Origin: Psychrobacter sp. Cmf 22.2
GTDB taxonomy: Bacteria; Pseudomonadota; Gammaproteobacteria; Pseudomonadales; Moraxellaceae
Direction of reading: 5' to 3'
DNA length: 64,000 nt
NCBI RefSeq assembly: GCF_001921745.1
Contig: NZ_MRYA01000007.1
Span: forward strand, 101,172 to 165,171
This document shows positions 38,176 to 47,878 of the stretch, piece after piece. The first letter of the stretch is position 1. Each line of letters opens with the position of its first letter. The notes below the pieces were generated by a model. The model was not told the origin of the DNA, did no database searches, and saw only the letters and a list, made by a program, of their open reading frames with translations. A program made the translations under genes and the position numbers.

Positions 38176-39828
38176 ATGGACCATGTAAAGGTTGAGAGAC
38201 TAGGACCGTTTCCGCGAGTGAGCAAACCTGTCTTTATTACGTCGAGCATTTTAATCGTTGGCTTTATTATCTTTGGCGTGCTATTTACTGAGACTGCTGG
38301 AGCACTTTTTAGTTTTTTACAAGGTTTTATAACCGACAAGTTTGGCTGGCTCTTTATTTTATTAATGAACCTAGCTTTAGCGATATGTGTTTATTTAGCC
38401 ATGAGCCGTTATGGTGATATTCGTTTGGGCCTTCAAACAGAGGCACCGCAATATAGTCTATTTTCATGGATTGGCATGTTGTTTTCTGCTGGTGTCGGTA
38501 TTGGACTGATTTATTGGGGCACGGCTGAGCCTTTATATCATTTCATGGCTCCACCTTTGGGCGAGCCAAATAGTATAGAGACCGCCAAACAAGCAATAAA
38601 TCTTACCTTTTTACATTGGGGTCTACATGCTTGGGCGCTATATGCGTTTGTCGCATTATCTCTTGCTTATTTCCATTATCGCCGCGGCCTACCTCTATCA
38701 ATTCGCTCAACGCTTTATCCTTTACTAGGTAAGAAGATCTTTGGTAGATGGGGGCATGCTGTTGATATCTTAGCAGTATTTGGGACAATGTTCGGCGTTG
38801 TAACGTCTTTGGGTTTGGGCGTTATGCAAATAAACTCAGGACTTGAGAAGTTATTTGGTACGCCTAACAGTTTAACAGTACAAATTGCTTTAATTGCTTT
38901 TATAACGGTTTTGGCCGTTATTTCTGTTTTAATGGGCTTAGATAAAGGTATCAAGCGTCTTAGTGATATTAATATTGGGCTGACGGCTATCTTACTTGGT
39001 TTTATGGTCATCCTAGGACCAACGTTATTCATCTTTGATAGTTTCCTTGAAAATGTTGGTAATTACTTATCAGTGTTTGTTCCACTCGGACTGTGGGGCG
39101 AGGCTTATGAAGGTCAAGAAAATTGGCAGTCTTCATGGACGATATTTTATTGGGCGTGGTGGGTAAGTTGGGCGCCATTCGTCGGTATATTTATTGCACG
39201 TATTAGTCGCGGCCGTACCATTCGTGAGTTCGTGTTGGGGGTCATGTTAATACCAATAACAATCTTGTTTTTCTGGTTTACGACTTTTGGCGGCGTTGCT
39301 ATTCATATGGAGTTGCTCGCTGCTATTGATCCCACTTTAGCTAGTCCAGGACTCGTTGAAGCGGTACAAGCAGATTTTGGTAGTGCAATTTTTAAACTGA
39401 TTGAGTATTACCCGTTAACCAAACCGATTACTTTTATAATTGTTATTATGATTATACTTTGGTTCGTGACATCCTCAGATTCGGCAAGCTTTGTCATTGA
39501 TATGCTAACTGCCGGTGGCGATACCAATCCGCCAAAAATACAGCGTTTATTTTGGGCAAGTACTGAAGGTGTCATTGCCGCAGTTTTACTTGCAGCGGGT
39601 GGGCTAAGTGCTTTACAGGCAGCAGCGATCGTAGCAGGTCTACCATTTGCTTTGGTTGTATTTGTAATGATGTACGCACTTTTACGCGGCTTAAGTAGAG
39701 ATCAATTGATACTGTACAGAGCTCAACAGTACTACATCACTGCAGAATCAGCAGATCACAATACTGCCAATGAGTTCGTTGATGAAGATTTATTAAAAGG
39801 TCCGCCCAAGATTGTCAAAGGTGACTAA
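38176..39828 (+). CDS. BCCT family transporter, copy 1 of 3
   Basis: A 550-residue, 12-helix transporter of the betaine/choline/carnitine family. The glycine motif SAGVGIGLIYWGTAEPL forms the substrate/sodium site in helix 3. The signature WTIFYWAWWVSWAPF is in helix 8. It imports compatible solutes such as choline or glycine betaine with Na+ or H+. The N-terminus (VERLGPFPRVSKPVF) and the C-terminal HNTANEFVDEDLLKGPPK are shared with the two following paralogues. The cytosolic tails are short, unlike osmosensing BetP. AAGG precedes the ATG at slightly long spacing. It has its own terminator at 39880-39905. Confidence 0.95.
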   Translation: MDHVKVERLGPFPRVSKPVFITSSILIVGFIIFGVLFTETAGALFSFLQGFITDKFGWLFILLMNLALAICVYLAMSRYGDIRLGLQTEAPQYSLFSWIGMLFSAGVGIGLIYWGTAEPLYHFMAPPLGEPNSIETAKQAINLTFLHWGLHAWALYAFVALSLAYFHYRRGLPLSIRSTLYPLLGKKIFGRWGHAVDILAVFGTMFGVVTSLGLGVMQINSGLEKLFGTPNSLTVQIALIAFITVLAVISVLMGLDKGIKRLSDINIGLTAILLGFMVILGPTLFIFDSFLENVGNYLSVFVPLGLWGEAYEGQENWQSSWTIFYWAWWVSWAPFVGIFIARISRGRTIREFVLGVMLIPITILFFWFTTFGGVAIHMELLAAIDPTLASPGLVEAVQADFGSAIFKLIEYYPLTKPITFIIVIMIILWFVTSSDSASFVIDMLTAGGDTNPPKIQRLFWASTEGVIAAVLLAAGGLSALQAAAIVAGLPFALVVFVMMYALLRGLSRDQLILYRAQQYYITAESADHNTANEFVDEDLLKGPPKIVKGD

Positions 39829-39879
39829 CTCGTATTAATTGCTAGCGTCATTGTTGTTACAGTAATTGTCATACACAGA

Positions 39880-39906
39880 TAGCCCTCACATTTAGGGCTA
39901 TTTTTA
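39880..39906 (+). terminator. Intrinsic terminator after BCCT copy 1
   Basis: TAGCCCT pairs with AGGGCTA (39880-39886 with 39894-39900) around a 7-base loop, followed by a T5 run. It lies 52 bases beyond the stop. Confidence 0.8.
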
Positions 39907-39985
39907 TGTGATTATATTTATTTTTAGGTTTGATAGGTCACTTATATCCAAACATAGTGGCACAACTCTATTTTAGGAAGGTATT

Positions 39986-41614
39986 ATGAGTGAACTCAAA
40001 ATTGGTCGTTTAGGACCTTTTCCACGAGTCAATAAGCCTGTTTTTATTGCTTCGGCAGTTTTAATCGTGGGTTTTATTATATTTGGTGCTCTGTTTCATG
40101 AGCTAGCTGATACAGTATTTGCTGCAGCACAGGGTTTCATTACTCGGCGATTTGGCTGGCTGTTCGTTATCTTGATGAACGTGGCAGTGGTTTTAAGTTT
40201 ATATTTGATTTTTAGTAAGTATGGTGACATCCGCTTGGGTCATCAGACTGAAAGGCCACAATATAGTCTGCCGTCTTGGATCGGTATGTTGTTCTCAGCA
40301 GGTATTGGTATCGGTATCATGTACTGGGGCACCGCAGAACCTGTATATCATTTTATGGCACCACCTCTTGGCGAAGCTGAGACAGTAGAAGCTGCCAAAC
40401 AAGCGATGAACATCTCGTTTCTGCATTATGGTATCCATGCTTGGGCTATTTATGCCATCGTGGCATTGTCCTTGGCATACTTTCACTTTCGCCGTGGTCT
40501 ACCACTCTCTATTCGCTCAAGTTTGTATCCGTTATTGGGTAAAAGGATTTATGGCGGGTGGGGCCATGCTGTTGATACTTTAGCCGTATTCGGTACGATG
40601 TTTGGTGTCGTCACAACCTTGGGTTTTGGTGTATTACAAATCAATTCAGGGCTTGAGGGATTGTTTGGTATACCAAATTCGGTACCTGTACAAATTATCC
40701 TGATTGCTTTTATTACTATGCTTGCCTGTGGTTCTTTATTAATGGGATTGGATAAAGGCATCAAGCGTCTTAGTGATACCAATATTGTTTTGACCTTTGT
40801 GTTGCTAGCGTTTGCTTTTATCATGGGTCCAACCCAATACATCATGGACAGCTTGGTTGAAAACGTCGGTAACTATGTACAAAATATCGTTCAGTTAGGC
40901 TTTTGGAGTGAAGCTTATAGTAAGGGCGATTGGCAGTCATCATGGACCATTTTCTATTGGGCTTGGTGGATTAGCTGGTCACCATTTGTTGGCGTGTTTA
41001 TCGCTCGTATTAGCCGTGGCCGTACCATTCGTGAATTCTTGTTAGGTGTATTATTTATTCCTATGGTTATTCTGTTTTTCTGGTTCACAACCTTCGGCGG
41101 TGTGGCTGTAAATATGGAGCTGATTGGCAATCCTGGATTCATTGAAGTGGTACAAAATGACTATGGTAATGCGATTTTTAAATTGATGGAGTTCTATCCA
41201 TTTACGCAAGCCACAACGATGTTAATCATCATCATGATTGTTTTATGGTTTGTGACCTCATCAGATTCAGCAAGTTTTGTGATCGATATGCTAACCGCAG
41301 GTGGTGAGACCAATCCGCCCAAGATCCAACGTCTATTTTGGGCGATAACTCAAGGCTTTGTTGCTGCTATTCTGTTGGCAGCGGGCGGCTTAGGCGCTCT
41401 ACAAGCAGCTGCTATCGTGGCAGGTTTCCCGTTCGCTATCGTCGTCTTTGTCATGCTATATGCTATGATACGAGGGTTCAATCGTGACGAGCTTATATTG
41501 TACCGTGCAGAGCAGAGGTTTATCACTGAAGAGTCAGTTGAGCACAATACAGCGAACGAATTCGTTGATGAAGAGCTATTGGACGGGCCACCTGAGATTG
41601 CTAAAGGTGACTAA
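39986..41614 (+). CDS. BCCT family transporter, copy 2 of 3
   Basis: A 542-residue paralogue of the preceding gene, colinear along its length. The helix-3 motif reads SAGIGIGIMYWGTAEPVYHF and the helix-8 signature WTIFYWAWWISWSPFVG. Compared with its neighbours it lacks about ten residues in the loop after VNMELIG (the other two have AAIDPTLAS or AAVSPDIVS there). Its GGWGHA replaces GRWGH. These differences may reflect another solute preference. AGGAAGG precedes the ATG. It is flanked by terminators on both sides, so it must have its own promoter. Confidence 0.95.
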   Translation: MSELKIGRLGPFPRVNKPVFIASAVLIVGFIIFGALFHELADTVFAAAQGFITRRFGWLFVILMNVAVVLSLYLIFSKYGDIRLGHQTERPQYSLPSWIGMLFSAGIGIGIMYWGTAEPVYHFMAPPLGEAETVEAAKQAMNISFLHYGIHAWAIYAIVALSLAYFHFRRGLPLSIRSSLYPLLGKRIYGGWGHAVDTLAVFGTMFGVVTTLGFGVLQINSGLEGLFGIPNSVPVQIILIAFITMLACGSLLMGLDKGIKRLSDTNIVLTFVLLAFAFIMGPTQYIMDSLVENVGNYVQNIVQLGFWSEAYSKGDWQSSWTIFYWAWWISWSPFVGVFIARISRGRTIREFLLGVLFIPMVILFFWFTTFGGVAVNMELIGNPGFIEVVQNDYGNAIFKLMEFYPFTQATTMLIIIMIVLWFVTSSDSASFVIDMLTAGGETNPPKIQRLFWAITQGFVAAILLAAGGLGALQAAAIVAGFPFAIVVFVMLYAMIRGFNRDELILYRAEQRFITEESVEHNTANEFVDEELLDGPPEIAKGD

Positions 41615-41643
41615 ATCATAGTAACCACTGAATGTCTCGAAAC

Positions 41644-41680
41644 AAAACCTCAATCTATTCGTAGATTGGGGTTTTATTAG
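41644..41680 (+). terminator. Intrinsic terminator after BCCT copy 2 (UUCG loop)
   Basis: AAAACCTCAATCTA (41644-41657) pairs with TAGATTGGGGTTTT (41662-41675), with G-T pairs, around a TTCG tetraloop. It lies 30 bases beyond the stop. Confidence 0.88.
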
Positions 41681-41859
41681 TTAATATAGCCAACAAAGCA
41701 CTGAATAGAGTAAGACTACCTTCAAGCCGTACTTGTCGATAAACAGAATCTTGGCTTTTATGACTTATTTCTCACTTTACAGTCAGTCGTAACGATGTTG
41801 TGTTTGATAAATGGTTAATATCTTGATAGGGTGACGCTCTTTTAAGTTTGGAAAAATCT

Positions 41860-43512
41860 ATGGATCACGTCAAGGTTGGTCGATTGGGCCCTTTTCCAAG
41901 GGTAAGTAAACCAGTATTTCTGTCTTCAGCGATTTTAATTGTCGCATTTATCATCTTTGGTGCCTTTTTTAATGAGCTGGCAAGCGTAGTGTTTGGGCAA
42001 GCAAAAGCGTTTATCTCAATGCGTTTTGGCTGGTTCTTTATTGTGGTAGTCAACTTAGCCGTGGTCATGAGTATCTATTTGATATTCAGCCGATATGGTG
42101 ATATCAGGCTCGGACATCAGATGGAAAAGCCGGAATACAAACTCATATCTTGGATTGGTATGTTGTTTTCAGCGGGTATCGGTATTGGTTTGCTTTATTG
42201 GGGTACGGCTGAGCCGTTGTACCACTTTATGGCGCCGCCACTTGGTGAAGGAGAGACAGTCGCATCTGCTAAGCTTGCAATGAACATCTCTTTTTTGCAT
42301 TACGGTATTCATGTGTGGGCGATTTATGGCATGGTGGCTTTAGCGTTGGCTTATTTTCACTATCGCCGCGGTTTGCCACTGGCAATTCGCTCAACGCTCT
42401 ATCCATTGTTAGGTCAAAGAATCTATGGGCGTTGGGGTCATACTGTCGATACCTTAGCTGTGTTTGGCACAATGTTTGGGGTGGTCACAACCTTAGGTCT
42501 AGGCGTGTTACAGATAAACTCTGGTCTTGAGAGTCTATTTGGTATTCCTAATAATATCACCGTACAGATTGTCTTGATTGCGGTTATTACAGCGCTTGCT
42601 GGGTTGTCTTTATTGATGGGACTGGATAAAGGTATTAAGCGTTTAAGTGATATTAATATCTTTTTGACTATCGTGTTATTAAGCTTTGTGATTATTTTAG
42701 GTCCAACGCAGTTTATATTTAATAGTTTTGTAGAGAATATCGGTAATTATCTGCATCAAGTTATTCCGCTAGCTTTATGGACAGAGTCTTATGAAGGTCA
42801 AGAAAACTGGCAATCTTCATGGACGATTTTTTATTGGGCATGGTGGATTAGCTGGTCACCGTTCGTTGGCGTATTCGTCGCTCGTATCTCTCGTGGTCGC
42901 ACTATTCGTGAGTTTATATTAGGGGTATTATTAATTCCGGTTACCATATTATTCTTATGGTTTACAGCCTTTGGTGGATCGGCAGTACACATGGAGCTGA
43001 CTGCTGCAGTCAGCCCTGATATTGTCAGTCCTGGACTGGTTGAGGCAGTGAGAGCAGATACCGGTAGTGCTATCTTTAAATTAATGGAAACCTATCCGTT
43101 TACTCAAGCAGCAACCGCCTTGATTATTATAATGATCGTACTATGGTTTGTGACCTCGTCCGACTCCGCCAGCTTCGTCATTGATATGTTGACGTCAGGT
43201 GGTGATACCAATCCACCCAAGATTCAGCGTCTGTTTTGGGCAGGAACTGAAGGCGTTATCGCAGCGATATTGTTAGCAGCAGGGGGGTTAGGGGCATTGC
43301 AGGCTGCTGCTATAGTGTCAGGATTCCCATTTGCTATTGTTATGCTGGTCATGATGTATGCACTACTTCGCGGCTTGAGCCGAGATCGTCTGGTGTTATA
43401 TCGCAATCAGCAGTGGTTTGTCACTGAGGAGTCGGCAGAACACAATTCAGCGAATGAGTTCCGTGATGAACATTTGCTAAAAGGCCCTCCTAAAATTACT
43501 AAGTCCGATTAG
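41860..43512 (+). CDS. BCCT family transporter, copy 3 of 3
   Basis: A 550-residue paralogue most like copy 1 at its ends (MDHVKVGRLGPFPRVSKPVF). The helix-3 motif is SAGIGIGLLYWGTAEPLYHF and helix 8 has WTIFYWAWWISWSPFVG. I start at ATG 41860 because an upstream in-frame TTG at 41848 has no ribosome-binding site, and the shorter form aligns exactly with copy 1. Three adjacent copies suggest ancient tandem duplication followed by divergence, useful to a salt- or cold-stressed bacterium. No regulator gene of the BetI type and no betaine synthesis genes are beside it. Confidence 0.95.
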   Translation: MDHVKVGRLGPFPRVSKPVFLSSAILIVAFIIFGAFFNELASVVFGQAKAFISMRFGWFFIVVVNLAVVMSIYLIFSRYGDIRLGHQMEKPEYKLISWIGMLFSAGIGIGLLYWGTAEPLYHFMAPPLGEGETVASAKLAMNISFLHYGIHVWAIYGMVALALAYFHYRRGLPLAIRSTLYPLLGQRIYGRWGHTVDTLAVFGTMFGVVTTLGLGVLQINSGLESLFGIPNNITVQIVLIAVITALAGLSLLMGLDKGIKRLSDINIFLTIVLLSFVIILGPTQFIFNSFVENIGNYLHQVIPLALWTESYEGQENWQSSWTIFYWAWWISWSPFVGVFVARISRGRTIREFILGVLLIPVTILFLWFTAFGGSAVHMELTAAVSPDIVSPGLVEAVRADTGSAIFKLMETYPFTQAATALIIIMIVLWFVTSSDSASFVIDMLTSGGDTNPPKIQRLFWAGTEGVIAAILLAAGGLGALQAAAIVSGFPFAIVMLVMMYALLRGLSRDRLVLYRNQQWFVTEESAEHNSANEFRDEHLLKGPPKITKSD

Positions 43513-43540
43513 TAAGATTGCATAAATAACATGAATAATA

Positions 43541-43579
43541 AAAGACCCCAGTTTATATATAAGCTGGGGTCTTTTTATG
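43541..43579. terminator. Bidirectional terminator between BCCT copy 3 and the Kazal-like lipoprotein gene
   Basis: AAAGACCCCAG (43541-43551) pairs perfectly with CTGGGGTCTTT (43564-43574) around a 12-base loop. A-rich on the left and T-rich on the right, it can stop both convergent transcripts. Confidence 0.88.
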
Positions 43580-43617
43580 ATTATCAGGCTGAGTTTTTAT
43601 GCAGGACTCCTAAAAGC

Positions 43618-43959
43618 TTAGACGCACTTGCCTGGTATATAACCTATCGCTGCAGTTGTGCCACAGGCTGAGCAGGCGTTGCCCGCTGTGCGATAACTGA
43701 TGGTCGAGCCAACTTTCGTGGTTACGCAAACAGGGTCGTATTGCATGGTACATATGTTTTGCTCTGGGTTGTGAGGCGGACACTCAGTAAACAATTCATC
43801 GCTAGGCGCTGGTTGATTAGTGGCTGGTGTATGAATTGGAGTGGTGTCGGGCTCGGCGACACTCGGTATATTGCTACAGCCTACTAAGGTCATCGCGACG
43901 GATATTCCTAGTAACGACAAGCATGAGCGCCCGGATGTCAAAAAATTATTATTAAACAT
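43618..43959 (-). CDS. Small lipoprotein with Kazal-like six-cysteine domain
   Basis: A 113-residue protein with a signal peptide ending in TLVGC (lipidated C28), a proline/threonine-rich linker of about 30 residues, then six cysteines at 60, 70, 78, 96, 99 and 112. The C70-x7-C78 spacing with YDPVC, the later C-x2-C and the final GKC are features of Kazal serine-protease-inhibitor folds. The C78-C96 spacing is longer than in classic Kazal domains. A surface-anchored protease inhibitor is a plausible but unproven role. It is monocistronic, with a bidirectional terminator just beyond its stop. Confidence 0.68.
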   Translation of the reverse strand: MFNNNFLTSGRSCLSLLGISVAMTLVGCSNIPSVAEPDTTPIHTPATNQPAPSDELFTECPPHNPEQNICTMQYDPVCVTTKVGSTISYRTAGNACSACGTTAAIGYIPGKCV

Positions 43960-44177
43960 AATATATCCTTATTTATGAAGATCATAATTTGTGGAAGTTG
44001 TAATTTATGAAACCTACAACGTCCTGTTGTAGTAGATAAGCTAATAATCGGTTGTATAGCAGACTATTCTGCTTTATCTGCTTTTATAAGTTAATGACGG
44101 CCTAAGCTTGAATGGCCCAAGTAACCTAAGTATTAGCCTAATTGTAGTCAGTCACTTGCTAAAAAGATAGCCAATAA

Positions 44178-44213
44178 AAAACCCCAGTCTATAAATAGGC
44201 TGGGGTTTTGTTT
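44178..44213 (-). terminator. Intrinsic terminator after the metK-DUF3144 unit
   Basis: AAAACCCCAG (44178-44187) pairs with CTGGGGTTTT (44200-44209), with inner CTAT/ATAG pairing. On the minus strand a U-tract follows the stem. It lies about 25 bases beyond the DUF3144 stop. Apart from it, the 275-base gap 43960-44234 shows nothing recognisable. Confidence 0.85.
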
Positions 44214-44234
44214 AAATATTAAATAATAAAGTAG

Positions 44235-44615
44235 TTACTTAGATGACTTATCATCTTGGTTAAGCTGTACATATTTGTCAAAGTTTTGCGCATAATCGGT
44301 CAAATTATCACTTAGCATCTGACGGTACTGTTTAACGTAAAACTCTACGATGTCGTCTTTTTCTTTTGCAAAGTCATCACCTTTCACAAAGCCAATAGAG
44401 GCGACCGAAGCGCTATAACGCGCTGCTGCATAAAGTAATGAAGCACCGACTTGCCCTGAATGAGCTTCAGGACCCAATTGACTATTTGCAACCCCGATAA
44501 TAGCATCGGCACGCTGATAAAACGCCTGCATTTCAGGGGTGATTTCAGTCATCGCTTCAGCATTGTCGTTTAAATTTTGGTTTTGAGCGTTGTTATCAAT
44601 ATTGTCTTGAGACAT
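44235..44615 (-). CDS. DUF3144 family protein
   Basis: A 126-residue soluble protein with an asparagine-rich N-terminal 25 residues. The conserved core has FYQRADAIIGVANSQL and GASLLYAAARYSASVAS, which I recognise as DUF3144. Function is unknown. ATG 44615 is preceded by AGGAG at six bases; an in-frame TTG six bases further up is not the start. It begins 34 bases after the metK stop on the same strand and shares its terminator, so it is probably co-transcribed with metK. Confidence 0.75.
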   Translation of the reverse strand: MSQDNIDNNAQNQNLNDNAEAMTEITPEMQAFYQRADAIIGVANSQLGPEAHSGQVGASLLYAAARYSASVASIGFVKGDDFAKEKDDIVEFYVKQYRQMLSDNLTDYAQNFDKYVQLNQDDKSSK

Positions 44616-44649
44616 AAGCAACTCCTATTGAGTGTCTGTAAATATGGGT

Positions 44650-45816
44650 TTATAAACCTGCATCTGCTTTTAGTAATTCAGCTTTGTCTGTTTTTTCCCA
44701 AGTAAAAGCAGTATCAGAGCCGACGCGACCAAAATGACCGAAAGTTGCTGTGCGTTGATACATAGGCTGGAGTAGGTTTAGCATTTGGGTAATGCCATAA
44801 GGGCGCAGGTCAAAATGCGTACGAATCAGACGAATGATTTCATCAGAGCTGATTTTACTCGTACCAAAAGTATTAACTGATATAGAAGTAGGTTCAGCAA
44901 CTCCAATCGCGTAGCTGACTTGTACTTCACAGCGCTCGGCCAAACCTGCTGCGACGATATTTTTGGCGACATAACGTACTGCATAAGCGGCACTGCGATC
45001 GACTTTTGAAGGGTCTTTACCACTGAAGGCACCGCCACCGTGGCGAGCCATACCGCCGTAGGTATCGACGATGATTTTACGTCCGGTTAAGCCTGCATCA
45101 CCGACAGGTCCGCCAATAACGAACTTGCCAGTTGGGTTGATGTGGTAGCGAGTACCAGCATGCAACAGGTCGGCTGGCAGTACTTGTTTGATGATAGATT
45201 CCATGACTGCTTCTTGCAGATCTTTTTGCGAAATACTTGGATCATGCTGAGTAGACAATACCACAGCATCAATTGCAGTCGGACGATTGCCATCATATTT
45301 TAAGGTAACTTGTGCTTTTGCATCTGGACGTAACCAAGGCAGGTCACCAGCACGGCGTAGCTCAGACTGACGCTCCATAAGACGATGTGCAAACTCGATA
45401 GGAGCAGGCATTAACACATCGGTTTCATTGCTAGCATAACCAAACATCAAGCCTTGATCACCAGCGCCTTGCTCTTCTGGGCTGTTACGATCGACACCTT
45501 GAGCGATTTCAGGTGATTGCTTGCCAAGCATGTTGATCACTGCGCAAGTCTCACCATCAAAACCAAGATCTGAGTGATGATAACCAATACCATTGACCGT
45601 ATCACGTACAATACGCTCCAAATCAATGTTGGCGGTAGTGGTCACTTCGCCTGCTAGTATCACTGCACCAGTTTTGACCAGCGTCTCGCATGCTACGCGA
45701 GCTTGGATGTCTTCACGTAAGATGGCGTCAAGGATAGCGTCTGAGATTTGGTCGGCCATTTTATCAGGATGGCCTTCGCTTACAGATTCAGATGTAAATA
45801 AGTTGTATTCACGCAT
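44650..45816 (-). CDS. metK: S-adenosylmethionine synthetase
   Basis: A 388-residue enzyme making S-adenosylmethionine from methionine and ATP. Signatures are [29 protein letters not shown] and the phosphate-binding [19 protein letters not shown]. The ATG at 45816 starts the standard [19 protein letters not shown] 21 bases upstream is in frame but lacks a ribosome-binding site; the one before the ATG is weak too. No SAM riboswitch was recognised in the 252-base gap before it. Confidence 0.97.
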   Translation of the reverse strand: MREYNLFTSESVSEGHPDKMADQISDAILDAILREDIQARVACETLVKTGAVILAGEVTTTANIDLERIVRDTVNGIGYHHSDLGFDGETCAVINMLGKQSPEIAQGVDRNSPEEQGAGDQGLMFGYASNETDVLMPAPIEFAHRLMERQSELRRAGDLPWLRPDAKAQVTLKYDGNRPTAIDAVVLSTQHDPSISQKDLQEAVMESIIKQVLPADLLHAGTRYHINPTGKFVIGGPVGDAGLTGRKIIVDTYGGMARHGGGAFSGKDPSKVDRSAAYAVRYVAKNIVAAGLAERCEVQVSYAIGVAEPTSISVNTFGTSKISSDEIIRLIRTHFDLRPYGITQMLNLLQPMYQRTATFGHFGRVGSDTAFTWEKTDKAELLKADAGL

Positions 45817-46068
45817 AGTTAGATCGCTTAATTGCAAGGACTGTCATTACTAAATCAGTCATAATTGAATGTTAACGGAAAATAAGAGGCAAAAGTGAAC
45901 CAAAAAATTAGCACATTTTACCGTGAATCGAGTGAAAACTCTAGTGTAGCTATTGTTGCTATCAATCGTAAAAATCATCGAGTTGGCTAAATTTCTGCTA
46001 ATAGTTATCTGTATTGTTTTTCTTTGAGTTGGGTTATCTCTATTAGACAATACTAGCTATAAAGAATT

Positions 46069-46764
46069 TCAAATCTCTACAAACGTAGCTTTGTCCTTAA
46101 ACATGCATTCTTCATAAACCGGACAGGCGCCGCATTTAGGGGTACGCGCTTGACAGGTATAGCGCCCATGTAAGATGAGATAGTGATGAGCGTCAACCAA
46201 TAGGTCTTCTGGAATGCGCTCGACCAGTCTTTTCTCTACCATCAATACGTTCTTACCAGTGGCCAGCCCCGTGCGATTGCTAACACGGAAAATATGCGTA
46301 TCGACTGCCATTGTTGGTTGTCCAAAGGCTGTGTTCAAGACCACGTTAGCGGTTTTGCGCCCCACACCAGCGAGCGACTCTAAGTCTTTACGGTTATCAG
46401 GTACGGTGCTGTCAAATTTCTCTATTAAATCGCGACAGGCTTTGATCACATTTTTGGCTTTGGCATTATATAAGCCAATATTTTTGATATAAGATTTTAG
46501 GCCTTCTTCACCCAATGCCAATATGGCCTCAGGAGTATTGGCGACAGGGTATAGCTGCTGGGTTGCAATATTGACACTCACATCAGTCGCTTGTGCAGAG
46601 AGTATGACTGCGATAAGTAGCTCAAAATTATTACTGTAGTTTAATTCGGTAATGGGATCGTCAATAGTAGCAGCCAACTTCTCAAAGAACGGTCGTACGT
46701 TACGATTGGGTAATCGTCTCGATGGCGGTGTGTCTGCAGTTTTGTGTTTGACAGTTTTACTCAT
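46069..46764 (-). CDS. nth: Endonuclease III
   Basis: A 231-residue DNA glycosylase/AP-lyase that removes oxidised pyrimidines. The helix-hairpin-helix is LAGVGRKTANVVL, with catalytic K137, and D155 is in VDTHIFRV. The C-terminal iron-sulfur loop has the exact C-x6-C-x2-C-x5-C spacing. The first 20 residues are a basic extension. It lies 93 bases downstream of the RnfB-like ferredoxin gene on the same strand; nth also follows rnf genes in many gammaproteobacteria. Confidence 0.97.
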   Translation of the reverse strand: MSKTVKHKTADTPPSRRLPNRNVRPFFEKLAATIDDPITELNYSNNFELLIAVILSAQATDVSVNIATQQLYPVANTPEAILALGEEGLKSYIKNIGLYNAKAKNVIKACRDLIEKFDSTVPDNRKDLESLAGVGRKTANVVLNTAFGQPTMAVDTHIFRVSNRTGLATGKNVLMVEKRLVERIPEDLLVDAHHYLILHGRYTCQARTPKCGACPVYEECMFKDKATFVEI

Positions 46765-46857
46765 AGGATATAGACAATATTTTTATAGCTGTTGATGTTA
46801 ATAGTGGTTAAGGTCGATACTAAATTAGATCAAATAAGATAACAGAATACGGACAAA

Positions 46858-47736
46858 TTATAACTGAGACAGTTGATCTTGCAACGTAGCCAACTCGGCA
46901 CTTTTCTCTGGATTAGGACGGACGCTTAGCTGTTTTTCTAGTTTTTTGATTTTGGTACGTAGTTTGGCGGCAGCAATAGTGTTTTTTGCTTGCTGCTCAT
47001 CAATGTCAATCGCTTGTGCGCTGGCGTTATTTAGCTTGGCTTCTACCATACTGACGACAGGTCTACTATTGTTACTGTCGGCCAGTTGCTCAGTTACGCG
47101 CCTAAGATGCGTATGATAACGTTGTCGCAGCTCATTTTGTTCTTGGAGGCGCTCTGCTGCTGACAATTCACGCTCGATAGGTACAAGATCAATGCAGTCC
47201 ACAGGGCAGGGTGCGATACACAACTCACAACCGGTGCATAAATCTGTAAAAATCGTATGCATATGTTTGCCAGTACCGACGATAGCATCGACTGGGCAGG
47301 CAGGGATGCACTTCGTACAACCGATACAATCATCTTCACGAATGATGGCACGTACTTCATGCGGACGCTCGGTCGTAGGGTCTATTGGCCACTTTGACGG
47401 TACAGCAATCAAGCGTTCGTGCTCACTACTTGAGGTTTGGTTCTGTGAAAAGACCGTATCCAAAGTATCATGATCTGCGTCTAAAATAAGGGCAATTGCA
47501 TCACTAACAGGTTGACCTCCAGGCACACATTTATTATGTGGTTCACCATTTATAACGATAGCGGTAGCATAAGGTAGACACCCATCGGGATGATCGCAAA
47601 GACCGCACTGGGTCTGGGGTAGACACGAATCTACATACGCAATTTGCTGTTGTGTGTCAGCTGGGAGCGTCTCTAAAGTTAACGTATCAAACAGTATGGG
47701 CAAGTTTGTTAGACGAGTATGAATATCACTGGGCAT
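46858..47736 (-). CDS. RnfB-like iron-sulfur protein (RnfABCDGE complex subunit B-related)
   Basis: A 292-residue protein. The N-terminal four-cysteine Fe-S domain has TQCGLCDHPDGCLPYA and NKCVPGG. A two-cluster ferredoxin follows, CIGCTKCIPACPVDAI then CTGCELCIAPCPVDCIDL. The C-terminal 100 residues are a charged coiled coil. The cysteine layout is that of RnfB, but the usual N-terminal membrane helix is absent and no other rnf gene is present. It may serve as an electron donor for the iron-sulfur enzyme Nth or another partner; that is inference from adjacency. It is upstream of nth on the same strand. Confidence 0.85.
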   Translation of the reverse strand: MPSDIHTRLTNLPILFDTLTLETLPADTQQQIAYVDSCLPQTQCGLCDHPDGCLPYATAIVINGEPHNKCVPGGQPVSDAIALILDADHDTLDTVFSQNQTSSSEHERLIAVPSKWPIDPTTERPHEVRAIIREDDCIGCTKCIPACPVDAIVGTGKHMHTIFTDLCTGCELCIAPCPVDCIDLVPIERELSAAERLQEQNELRQRYHTHLRRVTEQLADSNNSRPVVSMVEAKLNNASAQAIDIDEQQAKNTIAAAKLRTKIKKLEKQLSVRPNPEKSAELATLQDQLSQL

Positions 47737-47878
47737 TTAATCAAAGGCCTTAAAACTGGCGTAAAGAATGGGTGAGAGCTACTATACTATTGGTAGCTAC
47801 TAGTATAGATAATCTATCATAAAAGAGTATTGTTCATAATGGCATGCTACTGATTACACGCTAATATATTCTATAAAG

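Noticed and set aside
45817..46068. Possible SAM riboswitch upstream of metK
   Set aside because: I could not draw any SAM-riboswitch-like set of helices in the gap.
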